A stretch of DNA of 64,000 nt from Parvibaculum lavamentivorans DS-1 (lineage in GTDB: Bacteria > Pseudomonadota > Alphaproteobacteria > Parvibaculales > Parvibaculaceae), in assembly GCF_000017565.1 (NCBI RefSeq), contig NC_009719.1, positions 1,674,001-1,738,000 on the forward strand, written 5' to 3'. Of the stretch, positions 41,940 through 51,960 are shown in pieces; positions within the stretch are counted from its first letter, which is position 1; each line of letters starts with the position of its first letter. Below the pieces are notes generated by a model. The model was not told the DNA's origin and searched no databases. It was given only the letters and a program-made list of their open reading frames with translations. A program made the translations under genes and the position numbers.

Positions 41940-42710
41940 TCAGAAATTGTCCTTCCGTTTGCGGGTTTCGGCGAACACATCGACGTCAGCGGCGGTCTCA
42001 AGCCCGATTGTCCGGCGCAAATCGGCGCTTGCGGCGCGCAGGAAGGGGTTGGTCGCCTTCTCGAGACCGATGGTCGTCGGCACGGTCCACTCGCCTCGCG
42101 CCCGCTTAGCGTCGATTTCTTTCGCGCGGGCAATCAGCGCTTCGTTCTGCGGTTCGACGGAGAGTGCGAAGCGGGCGTTCGATTGCGTATATTCATGGGC
42201 GCAATAGACGACCGTGTCGTCCGGCAGGGCCATCAATTTGCCGAGCGACGTCCACATTTGCTGCGCCGTCCCCTCGAAAAGGCGGCCGCAGCCCAGCGCA
42301 AACAATGTGTCGCCGACAAAGGCAATGTGATCGTCGTCGAAGCTGTAGGCGATGTGGCCGCGCGTGTGCCCCGGCACGTCGAGAACGCGGGCCCGGGCGG
42401 CGCCGAGCTCAACTATATCGCCTTCCTGTACAGCGCGGTCGATGCCGGGGATAGCTCCCTCTTCGCCCTTCGGCCCGATGATTGTGCAGCCCGTCTTCTC
42501 CTTCAGCTCCGCATTGCCGCCGGCATGGTCGAAATGATGGTGCGTATTGAGGATATGGGTGAGTTTCCATCCCTTTTCCGCCAGTGCATCAAGGATCGGC
42601 TTCACCTCCGGCGTATCGATGGCCGCAGTCATTCCCGATGAAGGTTCGTGAACAAGATAGCCGTAATTGTCACTCAGGCAGGGAAACTGGTGGATCTGGA
42701 GCTTTGTCAT
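41940..42710 (-). CDS. gloB: Hydroxyacylglutathione hydrolase (glyoxalase II)
   Basis: Hydrolyses S-D-lactoylglutathione to D-lactate and glutathione. 256 aa; binuclear metal motif THHHFDH (56-62), later His in VPGHTRGHIAY and D in FVGDTLFALGCGR, then HEYT. The C-terminal GloB helical domain is present (NPFLR near 230). ATG 42710 follows GGGAGGAAAA; the longer frame adds seven residues. First of a gloB-cupin pair and divergent from a methyltransferase, an arrangement common in this class. Confidence 0.93.
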   Translation of the reverse strand: MTKLQIHQFPCLSDNYGYLVHEPSSGMTAAIDTPEVKPILDALAEKGWKLTHILNTHHHFDHAGGNAELKEKTGCTIIGPKGEEGAIPGIDRAVQEGDIVELGAARARVLDVPGHTRGHIAYSFDDDHIAFVGDTLFALGCGRLFEGTAQQMWTSLGKLMALPDDTVVYCAHEYTQSNARFALSVEPQNEALIARAKEIDAKRARGEWTVPTTIGLEKATNPFLRAASADLRRTIGLETAADVDVFAETRKRKDNF

Positions 42711-42858
42711 TTTTCCTCCCAGCGCCGCCAATGGGCTGGCTGTTTCAGGTGCTTTTGCATCCTGTTAGCGCGATCTGATGTAGCCTTCCTGCAAGGTAAT
42801 GCGCCCGGCCCCTTACGTGAACCCGTTGCGGCGGGGTGAAATTTGATAGGCTTCCGCA

Positions 42859-43617
42859 ATGAATATGGATGTGATCGATCTGCGCGACTTTTATGGGCGC
42901 CCGCTCGGACGAGCCGCGCAGTACCATATATCAAGGCGTATCAGGCAGATTTGGCCGGATGTGCGGGGTCTGAATATGCTCGGCCTTGGCTTTGCCACAC
43001 CCTATCTCGCCCCTTTTCTATCTGAAGCGCAGCGCGTTGTCGGTCTGATGCCTGCCCGTCAGGGCGTGTTGCACTGGCCGCCGGAGGGAAAATCGCTCAC
43101 CGGGCTGGTGGATGAGCGTGAATTGCCACTTGAAGACGAGAGCATGGACCGCGTGCTGGTCGTTCACGGTCTTGAGGCCAGTGAGTCGATGCGGGGCATG
43201 CTCCGTCAGATATGGCGGGTGCTGGCGCCCGGCGGTCGCGTCCTGATAGTGGTTCCGAACCGCCGGGGGCTTTGGGCGCGGCGCGAGGCGACGCCGTTCG
43301 GCCATGGCCAACCCTTTTCGCGGGTACAGCTCACGCAACTTCTCCGGGAGTCGATGTTCAGCCCATCCGCCTGGGAAGTCGCGCTCTTCGCGCCGCCGTT
43401 CGACTGGCGGCCGCTGCTGCGCTCCGCTTCCGCCTGGGAACGGGCGGGACATATCCTCTGGCCGCGCTTTTCAGGTGTTATCATCGTCGAGGCGACGAAA
43501 CAGATTTATGCCGCGACACCTCTTCCCGTCAGCCGGAAGGTGAAAGCCCGCGTTCGCGCGATTGCGCCCATCCCGTCGCCCGCGCGGTCCATGACATCGC
43601 GGCAGGAAGAAGGCTGA
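42859..43617 (+). CDS. SAM-dependent methyltransferase domain protein
   Basis: 252 aa. Class I fold: motif I is degenerate (NMLGLGFATPYLAPF rather than a DxGxGxG), motif II-like RVLVVHGLEA and motif III GGRVLIVVPNRRGLWARRE are clear. MRQIWRVLAPGGRVLIV is typical of the UbiE/Methyltransf_11 group. Divergent from gloB; converges on metW with a seven-base gap. Substrate unknown; the altered motif I may weaken SAM binding. Confidence 0.85.
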   Translation: MNMDVIDLRDFYGRPLGRAAQYHISRRIRQIWPDVRGLNMLGLGFATPYLAPFLSEAQRVVGLMPARQGVLHWPPEGKSLTGLVDERELPLEDESMDRVLVVHGLEASESMRGMLRQIWRVLAPGGRVLIVVPNRRGLWARREATPFGHGQPFSRVQLTQLLRESMFSPSAWEVALFAPPFDWRPLLRSASAWERAGHILWPRFSGVIIVEATKQIYAATPLPVSRKVKARVRAIAPIPSPARSMTSRQEEG

Positions 43618-43624
43618 GCAGCCG

Positions 43625-44251
43625 TCAGTCGCGGCGCGATAGCAGAAAGACGGCGTCGCTTGCCAGCAGATTGGCGATTGCTCCCGGCCTTGAAATGCGG
43701 CGCGCCCGGTTGCCGGTTACCGTCACCGCATCCTCGATCTTGAGCCCAAGATCTTCGCAGAGCTCGGCGAAATCTAGCAGCGTACAAAGGTGGATATTCG
43801 GCGTGTCGTACCAGGAATAACCAAGCGACCGCGTCTCCGGCATGCGCCCGCTGAAGAGCAGTTTCAGCCGCACGCGCCAGTTACCGAAATTCGGAAATGA
43901 CACGACGACGCAACGGCCGATGCGCTTCAGCGCCCGCATGACTTCCTTCGGGTTACGTGTCGCCTGGATCGTCTGGCTCAGGATCACATAGTCGAACGCC
44001 CCGTCCGGATAAGCTGCAAGGTCCGTATCGGCATCGCCCTGAACGACGGAGAGCCCGCGCGCGACACAGGCATTCACGCCTTCCTGGCTCAGCTCAACGC
44101 CGCGTCCGTCGACATTCTTCTTGCTTTGCAGCAACGCCAGCAGGTCGCCGTCGCCGCAGCCGACATCGAGCACGCGGCTACCCGGCGCAATCATCTGCGC
44201 AATGAGGTCGAGGTCGATGCGGCTGGCGGCCTGGCTATTGCCCGTACTCAT
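43625..44251 (-). CDS. metW: Methionine biosynthesis protein MetW
   Basis: 208-aa Rossmann methyltransferase-like partner of MetX. Motif [13 protein letters not shown] (26-37), then [23 protein letters not shown] and [15 protein letters not shown] are MetW marks. Its ATG overlaps the metX stop as ATGA (44248-44251), the conserved metX-metW arrangement of proteobacteria. MetW assists MetX activity or homoserine acylation. Confidence 0.94.
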   Translation of the reverse strand: MSTGNSQAASRIDLDLIAQMIAPGSRVLDVGCGDGDLLALLQSKKNVDGRGVELSQEGVNACVARGLSVVQGDADTDLAAYPDGAFDYVILSQTIQATRNPKEVMRALKRIGRCVVVSFPNFGNWRVRLKLLFSGRMPETRSLGYSWYDTPNIHLCTLLDFAELCEDLGLKIEDAVTVTGNRARRISRPGAIANLLASDAVFLLSRRD

Positions 44252-45453
44252 GCGACAAGGCCCCGCGTGCGCGCGGCGCTGTCGATAAAGCCCCGCAGCG
44301 TTGCAAACATTTCGGGTTCATCGAGCAGGAAGGCGTCGTGGCCTTTGTCGGTCCTGATTTCGACGAAGCTTACATTTGCAGCCACAGCGTTCAGCGCGTG
44401 GACGATCTGCCGGTTGTCGGAGGTAGGAAACAGCCAGTCGCTTGTGAAGGACACGACACAGAAGCGCGATGTTGTGCCTCTGAAAGCGTTGGCGAGGACA
44501 CCGCCGTAGTCGGCTGCCAGATCGAAATAGTCCATCGCGCGCGTGAGGTAGAGATAGGAGTTCGCATCGAAGCGGTCGACAAAGGTCGAGCCTTGATGGC
44601 GCAAATAGCTTTCGATCTGGAAATCCGCGTCGAAACCATAGGTGACACTGTCCCGGTCTTGCAGATTGCGGCCGAACTTCCGGTGCAAGGCGGTTTCGGA
44701 CAGATAGGTGATATGCGCGGCCATGCGCGCGACCGCCAGCCCTTTGCCGGGTGTGGTGCCATTCGAAAGATAGCCGCCCTGCTTCCATTCCGGATCGGCC
44801 ATGATCGCCTGACGGCCGACCTCGTGGAAGGCGATGTTCTGCGCGGAATGGCGCGCAGCGGTCGCGATTGGAATGGCGGAAAACACGCGATCGGGATAAG
44901 CAGCCGCCCATTGAAGGACCTGCATCCCGCCCATCGAGCCGCCGATTACGCAAAACAGGTCTCCGATGCCGAGCTTGTCAAGCAGCATCGCCTGCGCGCG
45001 CACCATGTCGCCGATGGTGATGACGGGAAAATTGAGGCCATAGGGCTTGCCGGTCTTCGGGTCGTTGTCCTTCGGCCCGGTGGTGCCCATGCAGCCGCCA
45101 ACAACGTTCTGGCAGATGACGAAAAAGCGGTCCGTATCGATGGGAAGACCGGGGCCGACCATGAAGGGCCACCAGCCCGGCTTGCCGGTGAGCGGGTGTG
45201 TGCTCGCTGCATACTGGTCGAGCGTCAGGGCGTGGCAGATCAATACCACGTTCGACTTATCGGCGTTCAGGGTGCCGTAGGTCTCGTAGGCAATGGTAAA
45301 CGGGCTGAGGCTGACGCCCGAATCGAGGGCGAGCGGCTCGTCGGCCCCGAAGGTCATAACGGCGCTATGCGCGTTGACCCGGTCGCCAGTATCTGCCGCT
45401 TTGCCGGGGTTTCCGGCCTCGGGCCGGCCTCCCGCCTTCTCGATCGTGTTCAT
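44248..45453 (-). CDS. metX: Homoserine O-acetyltransferase (MetX)
   Basis: Acylates homoserine for methionine synthesis; alpha/beta hydrolase fold. 401 aa from ATG 45453 (AGAGGC upstream; the frame extends to 45516). Ser173 in GGSMGG is the nucleophile, the Asp is in FTSDWLFPT and the His in [22 protein letters not shown] is diagnostic of MetX. The promoter region shared with chorismate mutase contains a strong palindrome (45520-45543). Confidence 0.94.
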   Translation of the reverse strand: MNTIEKAGGRPEAGNPGKAADTGDRVNAHSAVMTFGADEPLALDSGVSLSPFTIAYETYGTLNADKSNVVLICHALTLDQYAASTHPLTGKPGWWPFMVGPGLPIDTDRFFVICQNVVGGCMGTTGPKDNDPKTGKPYGLNFPVITIGDMVRAQAMLLDKLGIGDLFCVIGGSMGGMQVLQWAAAYPDRVFSAIPIATAARHSAQNIAFHEVGRQAIMADPEWKQGGYLSNGTTPGKGLAVARMAAHITYLSETALHRKFGRNLQDRDSVTYGFDADFQIESYLRHQGSTFVDRFDANSYLYLTRAMDYFDLAADYGGVLANAFRGTTSRFCVVSFTSDWLFPTSDNRQIVHALNAVAANVSFVEIRTDKGHDAFLLDEPEMFATLRGFIDSAARTRGLVA

Positions 45454-45519
45454 TGCGCCTCTGCGCTGTTTTTGTGGCTTAGGCGCCTTGGAAAAAGGCT
45501 CTGCGGCCCCCGCCAAACA

Positions 45520-45556
45520 GGGTGCATAGCTAGGGATGCACCCCCCAAAATGTCAA
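45520..45556 (-). promoter_or_regulatory. metX promoter with perfect palindrome
   Basis: Minus-strand TTGACA (45556-45551) is an ideal -35 for metX. The following 16-24 bases hold GGGTGCAT-CCCTAGCT-ATGCACCC (45543-45520 on that strand): an eight-base perfect dyad that covers the place of the -10. It is also 115 bases before the chorismate mutase start on the other strand. An operator or a strong leader hairpin would both fit. Confidence 0.6.
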
Positions 45557-45658
45557 TGTTTTCTTTGATTTTAGCAGGTTGCCCTCGTATGAATACCGCT
45601 CTTGCGGACCGGGGAGAGGGGCTCCGCCGCGAGCCCGTTTCCCCGCCGAGTAGCAGAA

Positions 45659-46558
45659 ATGACGATCGAGACGACCAGCCCTGAAAAAGCGCTTGCCGAG
45701 GTCCGCAAGGAAATCGACGCGCTGGATGATGCGCTTCACGATTTGCTGATGAAGCGGACGGAACTCGTCGTCGAGGTCGCGGAAGCGAAAGCGCGTGCGG
45801 CGAGCGCGGCGGGGGAGGGCAGCTTTGTCGCTTTCCGCCCGGCCCGCGAGGCGCAGGTTCTCAGGCGCCTTGCCGAGCGGCATCGGGGAAGCCTCCCTGT
45901 CCGCGTCATTTTCCGGCTCTGGCGGGAAATAATAGCGGCCATGACGCGCATTCAGGGCCCCTTCCGCGTGGATGTTTTCGGAGGCCAGGATGGCAGCGCG
46001 CTCAGTTTCTGGGACCTCGCGCGCAGCTATTACGGTTCGTCGACACCGATGGAGCTGCATGACAATGCGCGCGACGTCTTGCGCCGTGTTGTTCAGGACA
46101 GGTCTGTGGTCGGTATCTTGCCGGAGCCTGGAACTCATGCCGCCGCCGACTGGTGGGTGATGTTTGCTGCCGGTGGCCAGTCTGAGGCGCGCGTTGTCGC
46201 CTGCCTGCCTTTCATCGACGTGGCGGAAGGCGAAAATCATGTACGGGCGCTTGTGGTGGCGCAGACCGGTTTCGAGCCGACGGGCGACGATACGAGCCTC
46301 GTTGCCATTTCGTCGTCGGAAAGCCTGAGCGACAGCCGCGTCACCTCTCTGGTCGCAGCGGCCGGATTTTCAGGCCAGCGGATCGCTGACGCTAAACTTG
46401 CGGATGGACCTTCCAGTCACATCTACCTGATTTCCATGCCGTTCCATGTGGCGGAGGATGACAAGCGTCTCGCGGCGCTGGAAGGCGGCCCGATTTTGGA
46501 GGCACGGCTTCTGGGCGGCTACGCGAATCCGATCGAGCGAGCGACCGATGGCGAATGA
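45659..46558 (+). CDS. Chorismate mutase (AroQ class) with C-terminal domain
   Basis: 299 aa from ATG 45659. The AroQ helical domain (about 5-100: [29 protein letters not shown] ... [13 protein letters not shown] ... [16 protein letters not shown]; split) converts chorismate to prephenate. The C-terminal 190 residues resemble a dehydratase-like or ACT-like extension found in alphaproteobacterial chorismate mutases, not a full prephenate dehydratase. hisC and tyrC overlap or follow directly, so the operon makes tyrosine (and phenylalanine precursors). The frame also runs back to TTG 45602. Confidence 0.88.
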   Translation: MTIETTSPEKALAEVRKEIDALDDALHDLLMKRTELVVEVAEAKARAASAAGEGSFVAFRPAREAQVLRRLAERHRGSLPVRVIFRLWREIIAAMTRIQGPFRVDVFGGQDGSALSFWDLARSYYGSSTPMELHDNARDVLRRVVQDRSVVGILPEPGTHAAADWWVMFAAGGQSEARVVACLPFIDVAEGENHVRALVVAQTGFEPTGDDTSLVAISSSESLSDSRVTSLVAAAGFSGQRIADAKLADGPSSHIYLISMPFHVAEDDKRLAALEGGPILEARLLGGYANPIERATDGE

Positions 46559-47669
46559 AAAGATGAGCAATCGTCCGACGCCCCAGCCCGGCATTCTCGA
46601 GATTGAAGCCTATGTCGGCGGCCGCGCGGGGGCCGAGGGCGCCGGCAAGGTTTTCAAGCTGTCCGCCAATGAGACGCCGCTTGGTGCGAGCCCGAGTGCG
46701 AAGGAGGCTTTCATGGCGGCGGCCGATGCCATGGCTCTCTATCCGGATGGCGGTGCGGATGAGCTGCGGCAGGCGATTGCTTCACGGTACGGGCTGAATG
46801 CCGGCCGCATCGTATGCGGCGCGGGCTCGGACGAGCTGCTGCATCTTCTTGCCCAGGCCTATCTCGGCGAAGGAGATGAAGCGATCTCGACCGAGCACGG
46901 ATTTCTCGTCTACCCGATCGTGACCAAGGCTGCGGGCGCGAAGATCGTTCAGGTGAGGGAGAAAAACCTCCGCGCCGATGGGGATGCGATCCTCGCGGCC
47001 GTTACGCCGAAGACGAAGATCGTTTTTCTCGCCAATCCGAACAATCCGACCGGCAGCTATTTGCCGGCCGATGAGGTTCGCCGGCTTCAGGCGGGCCTGC
47101 GTCCCGATATTCTCCTGATCATCGATGCGGCCTACAGCGAATATGTGAGCCGCAACGACTATGAGGCGGGAATTGAACTGGTTGCCACATCCGAGAATGT
47201 CGTCATGACACGCACCTTCTCCAAGATTTACGGCCTTGCGGCGCTGCGTCTCGGTTGGATGTATGCGCCCGCCCATGTCTGCGATGTGATCAACCGTATC
47301 CGCGGGCCGTTCAATGTATCGATCCCGGCGATGAAGGCAGGCATTGCCTCTCTTTTCGACACGGCCCATCTTGAGAAGTCTCGCGCGCATAATGACAAAT
47401 GGCTCGCCTGGCTCACGGAAGAGATCTCAAAACTGGGGCTCGATGTTGCGCCAAGCGTCGCCAATTTCCTCCTCATCCATTTTCCTCCTCAAGCGGGGCA
47501 GACGGCAAAGGATGCTGACGCCTTCCTGATAAAGCGGGGCCTCATCCTGCGCCAGATGGTGTCTTATGGGTTGCCGGAATATCTGCGGCTCTCGGTCGGC
47601 TCGGAGGAGGCGAACCGTCTGGTCGTCGCCGCGCTTGCCGAATTCGTCGGCAAGGCACGCGCGTCATGA
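46548..47669 (+). CDS. hisC: Histidinol-phosphate/aromatic aminotransferase
   Basis: PLP class I/II aminotransferase of 373 aa; in this operon position it probably transaminates prephenate or 4-hydroxyphenylpyruvate besides histidinol phosphate. Lys226 in [16 protein letters not shown] binds PLP; NPNNPTG (163-169), DAAYSEY (193-199) and R in [11 protein letters not shown] are the usual ligands. ATG 46548 overlaps the chorismate mutase end by 11 bases. ATG 46563 is an alternative. Confidence 0.93.
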   Translation: MANEKMSNRPTPQPGILEIEAYVGGRAGAEGAGKVFKLSANETPLGASPSAKEAFMAAADAMALYPDGGADELRQAIASRYGLNAGRIVCGAGSDELLHLLAQAYLGEGDEAISTEHGFLVYPIVTKAAGAKIVQVREKNLRADGDAILAAVTPKTKIVFLANPNNPTGSYLPADEVRRLQAGLRPDILLIIDAAYSEYVSRNDYEAGIELVATSENVVMTRTFSKIYGLAALRLGWMYAPAHVCDVINRIRGPFNVSIPAMKAGIASLFDTAHLEKSRAHNDKWLAWLTEEISKLGLDVAPSVANFLLIHFPPQAGQTAKDADAFLIKRGLILRQMVSYGLPEYLRLSVGSEEANRLVVAALAEFVGKARAS

Positions 47670-48619
47670 GTGCGAAGCCGCATTTCGAGCGTGTGGCGCT
47701 GATGGGGCTTGGTCTGATCGGCGGCTCGCTGGGCCATGCCATGAAGCGCGCGGGGCTTGCCGGCCATGTGAGCGGCTATGCGCGCTCCGTCGAGACACGC
47801 GCACGTGCGCTGGAAATCGGGTTCATCGACAGCGCCCATGAAACGGCGGCGGAAGCGGCGAAGAATGCCGACCTCGTCGTCATCTGTACGCCTGTGGGCG
47901 CACTTGGAAGTGTTGCAGCCGAAATCGAGCCGGTGCTAAAAAAAGGCGCGATCCTGACCGATGTCGGTTCGGTCAAGATGGCGGTGGTGCGCGATGTCGG
48001 GCCGCATGTGCCGGAGGGTGTGCACTTTATCCCCGGGCATCCGATAGCAGGCACCGAGGAGTCAGGGCCCGATGCGGGTTTTGCCGAACTTTTCGATGGC
48101 CGCTGGTGCATCCTGACCCCGGTTCCCGGCACGGAACCGCAAGCACTTGAGAAACTCAGCGCCTTCTGGACGGCATGCGGCTCCAATGTCGATGTGATGG
48201 AGCCGCGCCATCATGATCTCGTCCTCGCGATTGTGAGCCATCTGCCGCATATCATCGCCTATAACATTGTCGGCACGGCGAGCGATCTCGAAGCGGTTAC
48301 ACAGTCGGAAGTCATCAAATATTCCGCCTCCGGCTTTCGCGATTTTACGCGCCTTGCCGCCTCGGACCCGACCATGTGGCGCGACGTCTGTCTCAACAAC
48401 AAGGAACCGATCCTTGAAATGCTGGGCCGGTTCTCCGAGGACCTGACGGCACTCCAGCGTGCTATCCGCTGGGGCGATGGCGATGCGCTGTTCGATCTCT
48501 TCACGCGCACGCGGGCAATCCGCCGGTCGATCATCGATGCAGGCCAGGATATCGCCGCGCCGAATTTCGGCCGTAACCCCACTCATGCCAAAGCCGCCGA
48601 CGAGGACGACGTTCAGTAG
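47666..48619 (+). CDS. tyrC: Prephenate/arogenate dehydrogenase
   Basis: NAD-dependent oxidative decarboxylation of prephenate or arogenate to tyrosine precursors. 317 aa. Rossmann GLGLIGGS (14-21), catalytic His in [11 protein letters not shown] (about 124-134), and the C-terminal helical domain with [14 protein letters not shown] are present. Start overlaps the hisC stop as ATGA. Name tyrC follows its cyclohexadienyl-dehydrogenase type; tyrA is an equal choice. It ends by overlapping the convergent DUF2125 gene by 7 bases. Confidence 0.93.
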   Translation: MSAKPHFERVALMGLGLIGGSLGHAMKRAGLAGHVSGYARSVETRARALEIGFIDSAHETAAEAAKNADLVVICTPVGALGSVAAEIEPVLKKGAILTDVGSVKMAVVRDVGPHVPEGVHFIPGHPIAGTEESGPDAGFAELFDGRWCILTPVPGTEPQALEKLSAFWTACGSNVDVMEPRHHDLVLAIVSHLPHIIAYNIVGTASDLEAVTQSEVIKYSASGFRDFTRLAASDPTMWRDVCLNNKEPILEMLGRFSEDLTALQRAIRWGDGDALFDLFTRTRAIRRSIIDAGQDIAAPNFGRNPTHAKAADEDDVQ

Positions 48620-49713
48620 AGCGGCTCGAGCCTGGCAACCGCAAGCGGCCCGAGATAGAGAAGGCCTTCGCGCATCATCACCGGGATGCGGACTTCATTC
48701 GTCTTTTTTCCCTGAAACTGTGAAACAAGAACGAGCCCGGCCAGCGCTACGTTTGCCTCACGTTCTTTGACGAGGCCGTCTCGAACCATCGCATCGAGCA
48801 AGGTTTCGAAGCCGGTGATCTTTGCGTCGAACTGGCCTTCGAGCCTGCGCCGTGCATCGAGCTTGAATTCGCCATGTGCGGCAAGATCGAGCGGCCCCCA
48901 TTTCACGATCAGCTCCGAGATCGACAGCACGCCGCCTGTCCGCTGCCATTCACGCAGGAGTTCGATGGCGCTCACATGCGGCGTCTGCGGCAGATCGCGC
49001 AGCCGCGCCTGGGCGACGATCTGCTTGATATTGGGCCCCAGTGCCAAAATCTTTTCTTCGCTTTCGAGCACCACGCCATCGGCCTGAATGGCAACATCAT
49101 AGCTGCCATTTATGAGGCCATTGGCTTCGTCGATGGCGGCGCGGGTGTGGAATTGCAGGCGCTCGGCGGTCAAGCGGTCGTTCAGCCCGGTTGCGCCCCG
49201 GCGGTGCCGCGCATCCAGTTCCTCGATGTCTATCGCGATGCGGCCGAAAGGGGCATCCGCCACATCGACATAGCTGCCCCAGGCCTTGGCGGCCGTGGCG
49301 CGTGCTTCGTTTCGCGCGGGCGCGGATGCCGTTACGTCGCGATAGCTGAATGTCTGCTCGCCTTCGAGATTGACGATGACGTGCCGCAAATTGTAGGGCA
49401 GCAATGCGAACGCCGCCCCTTCGCCGTGCCATGCCCACTCCTCGGGGGCGTCCGGCGCGCTGGCACCAGGGGCGGTGAAGTCTGCCTCGATCCGGTATGG
49501 GTATCCGGTGATGGCAAGATCGTCCCAGCTCACGACGAGGCCGTTATCGCGCCGCGCCGCAAAGGCTTCCACGCCCTCGCGCAGTTCTCCCGCGATTGTG
49601 AACCAGTAGACGGTGTAGACCGCCACGAGCAGCAGCAGGGCCGCAGCCGGCAGAAAGAGGCCCCAGCGCCTTTTGGGAGGGGCGGGCCTTATGTCGGTTA
49701 CAGGATCTGTCAT
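48613..49713 (-). CDS. DUF2125 domain protein
   Basis: 366 aa. One N-terminal membrane helix (about 16-37) leads to a large extracytoplasmic beta-rich domain of the DUF2125 family (LVVSWDDLAITGYPYRIEADF, about 59-79; split). The family is confined mainly to Alphaproteobacteria and has no assigned role; AsmA-like lipid-linked folds are a possible relation. Divergent from ChaC (86-base gap). Confidence 0.88.
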   Translation of the reverse strand: MTDPVTDIRPAPPKRRWGLFLPAAALLLLVAVYTVYWFTIAGELREGVEAFAARRDNGLVVSWDDLAITGYPYRIEADFTAPGASAPDAPEEWAWHGEGAAFALLPYNLRHVIVNLEGEQTFSYRDVTASAPARNEARATAAKAWGSYVDVADAPFGRIAIDIEELDARHRRGATGLNDRLTAERLQFHTRAAIDEANGLINGSYDVAIQADGVVLESEEKILALGPNIKQIVAQARLRDLPQTPHVSAIELLREWQRTGGVLSISELIVKWGPLDLAAHGEFKLDARRRLEGQFDAKITGFETLLDAMVRDGLVKEREANVALAGLVLVSQFQGKKTNEVRIPVMMREGLLYLGPLAVARLEPLY

Positions 49714-49799
49714 CCGCTACTCACTCATCATCTGCGACTACCGGCTTTGCTTCCTGTCGCGCCGCAATTCTATAGTCTCCTCGCAACGAGAGAGACAGC

Positions 49800-50348
49800 A
49801 TGCAGGATTTGTGGGTTTTTGGATATGGTTCGCTCATGTGGCGGCCCGGCTTCGAGCATGAGGAGCGCCGCCCCGCCCGGCTGCGCGGATATCACCGTTC
49901 CTTCTGCGTCTATAGCCATGTCCATCGCGGAACGCCGGAAAAGCCCGGGCTGGTGTTCGGCCTCGATGCAGGCGGCTCCTGCCGGGGCGTCGCCTTTCGC
50001 GTGGCGGGCGAACGCGCGGATGAGACGCGGCGCTATCTTCAGGCACGGGAACAGGTGACGCTTGTGTATCGCGATGTAGTGAAACAGGTGGAGCTCGTCG
50101 ATACTGGCGCGCGCGTTGATGCCCTCTGCTTTGTTGTCGACCGCGCCCACAAGCAATATGCAGGGCGTCTGTCCTTTGAGGAGCAGGTCTGCCTGATTGC
50201 GGCGGGGGAAGGGCGGTCGGGCCCCAATCCCGATTACCTCGAAAGCACTGTCCGTCATCTCGACGAAGCGGGTCTTCCCGACAAAGGCCTCAGCCGGCTT
50301 TGGTGCGCCGTAGAGCAGCGTCTGCATCGATCTCTGGAGTTCCGGTGA
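49800..50348 (+). CDS. chaC: ChaC-like gamma-glutamylcyclotransferase
   Basis: Degrades glutathione to 5-oxoproline and Cys-Gly. 182 aa. The YGSL motif is FGYGSLMWRPGF (7-18) and the catalytic Glu is in the C-terminal YLESTVRHL by family pattern. The ATG at 49800 follows GAGAGAC. Its last 59 bases overlap the tail of the convergent YcaQ-like gene, so the C-terminus (CAVEQRLHRSLEFR) may have drifted. Confidence 0.9.
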   Translation: MQDLWVFGYGSLMWRPGFEHEERRPARLRGYHRSFCVYSHVHRGTPEKPGLVFGLDAGGSCRGVAFRVAGERADETRRYLQAREQVTLVYRDVVKQVELVDTGARVDALCFVVDRAHKQYAGRLSFEEQVCLIAAGEGRSGPNPDYLESTVRHLDEAGLPDKGLSRLWCAVEQRLHRSLEFR

Positions 50349-51498
50349 AGCTGCCCAGGTCCGTCAACGCGCGCAACACGGCACGCTCACGTGATTTGGC
50401 AAGCTTCATTCCCGGTTCGAGCCAGATGCCTTTGACTTCAAGCCGCCCTTCGCCGCGATGCGCCTTCACGTCGGCGCGGCCGATAAATCTGTCTCCCTCG
50501 ATCAGCGGCAAGACGTAATAGCCATAGCGCCGCTTCGCCTCGGGTACGAAAACCTCGATCCGGTAGTCAAAGCCGAAAAGCCGCTCCGCGCGTTTGCGGT
50601 CGCGGATCGCCGGGTCGAAGGGCGAGAGAAATCGCATCTCCTCCGGCGGAGGCGGCGCGGCGTGGAGGCAATCTTCAATGTCCGCCGGCGCGAGGGCGGG
50701 GCGAAGGGTGCCATCGGCGCCTTCCACCAGTACATCGACGATTTCCTTTCGTTTCAGCGCCGCGACCGCCCATGCCTTGGCGCGGTCGATGGACACAAGC
50801 TTCCAGAAGGCCGCCAGTTCCTGCGGGGTTGCAAGGCCAAGACGTGTCATTGCCTCGCGGCAGGCCCAATCCGTTGTCGCGGTCCGGCTCGGCCGTTCGC
50901 CGCGTATCGGCTCGGGAATGACGCGTTCAGCGAGATCGTAGACTTTCTCGAAGCCCTCGCGCCGCGCGATTGCAAGCTCGCCCGTCCGCCACAGCGTTTC
51001 CAGTGCCGTTTTCGATGGGCCCCAGCCCCACCAGGCGCCTTTTCCCTTGTCCTCGAAATCGCGCGCCATCAGGCCGCCTTCGCGACGGATGCGCGCTCTC
51101 ACGTTACGGATGACCTTTGCACCATCCGGGCCGATGCGGTCCTGCCAGCGCGGGTTCTCCTTTATTCGCGCCTTCGCCGCCTGGAAGCGGTGGCGCCAAT
51201 GTGGATAGAACTCGATGGGAATGAGCGAGGCATCATGCGTCCAATGTTCGAACAGCGCGGTCTCGTCATGATGCAGCATCTCCAGATGCTCGCGGCGGTA
51301 ATGCGGGGTGCGAGAAAAAAGGATCAGGTGATGCGCGCGTTCGACGGTATTGATCGAGTCGAGCTGAACGAAACCAAGCCGCCGCACAAGCGTCAGCGTA
51401 TCCTCGGCCGCGTGCGGCTCCGCATGCGGACCCGACAGCGCATGGCTGTGGAGAAAGAGCCGTCGCGCATCCGCATTGGAAATTGTCAGTGGCGTCAT
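50290..51498 (-). CDS. Winged-helix protein, YcaQ-like DNA glycosylase family
   Basis: 402 aa, DUF1006/YcaQ family. The family protein in E. coli unhooks interstrand DNA crosslinks. Visible: LGFVQLDSINTVERAHHLILFSR (41-63; split; the QxDxx stretch replaces the QxQ of E. coli), and the conserved P-RG-KG-W-GWGPSK pattern. C-terminal FLSPFDPAIRDRKRAERLFGFDYRIE and RRYGYYVLPLI are typical. Overlaps chaC tail-to-tail by 59 bases. A VOC gene lies 33 bases upstream on the same strand. Confidence 0.85.
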   Translation of the reverse strand: MTPLTISNADARRLFLHSHALSGPHAEPHAAEDTLTLVRRLGFVQLDSINTVERAHHLILFSRTPHYRREHLEMLHHDETALFEHWTHDASLIPIEFYPHWRHRFQAAKARIKENPRWQDRIGPDGAKVIRNVRARIRREGGLMARDFEDKGKGAWWGWGPSKTALETLWRTGELAIARREGFEKVYDLAERVIPEPIRGERPSRTATTDWACREAMTRLGLATPQELAAFWKLVSIDRAKAWAVAALKRKEIVDVLVEGADGTLRPALAPADIEDCLHAAPPPPEEMRFLSPFDPAIRDRKRAERLFGFDYRIEVFVPEAKRRYGYYVLPLIEGDRFIGRADVKAHRGEGRLEVKGIWLEPGMKLAKSRERAVLRALTDLGSFTGTPEIDADAALRRTKAG

Positions 51499-51531
51499 GG
51501 TGCGATCATAGGCCGAGTCGCGCCTTCGCGC

Positions 51532-51945
51532 TCAGCGCGGTTCATAGACGAATTCGAGTTTCAGCCCGTCCGGGTCCGCGAACATGAGGGCGTAATAGCC
51601 ATCGCCATATTCGGGATAATCCGTTGGCGGATCGAGCACGAGCGCCTCATTTTCGACAAGCAGCCGGTAGAGCCCGTCGACATCCTCGCGGCTTTCGGCG
51701 ATCCAGGCAATGTGATGAAGGCCGGGCGAATAACGATCATGTTGCCTTGCAGCGTTCGGCCCCTTGGCCTTGAAGATGCCGATGGTCGGCAGCCGGTCCG
51801 GTGAGGTTGCGTGCTCCCAGTCGATACCATGTTCGTCTTCCGACCAGCGCCTGTAGCCCATATAGCCGAGCACCGTATCGTAGAAAGGCGCTGACGCCCA
51901 AGGGTCCGTCACCGTCAAATCGATGTGATGTGCAAAGCCCCGCAT
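51532..51945 (-). CDS. VOC family protein (glyoxalase/bleomycin-resistance fold)
   Basis: 137-aa single-subunit VOC protein. HHIDLTVTDPWASAPFYDTVLG is the first strand-helix unit, HHIAWIAESREDVDGLYRLL the second, and FADPDGLKLEFVY the C-terminal metal-side strand with Glu. His6 or 7, His76 and Glu133 could bind a metal. Substrate unknown. It lies 15 bases after the DUF2383-like gene and before YcaQ on the same strand. Confidence 0.85.
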   Translation of the reverse strand: MRGFAHHIDLTVTDPWASAPFYDTVLGYMGYRRWSEDEHGIDWEHATSPDRLPTIGIFKAKGPNAARQHDRYSPGLHHIAWIAESREDVDGLYRLLVENEALVLDPPTDYPEYGDGYYALMFADPDGLKLEFVYEPR

Positions 51946-51960
51946 GCCCTTCCCCCGGAT

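Noticed and set aside
45454-45600. SAM-II riboswitch before metX
   Set aside because: The leader lacks the conserved SAM-II core and pseudoknot sequence; only a palindrome and promoter elements are visible.
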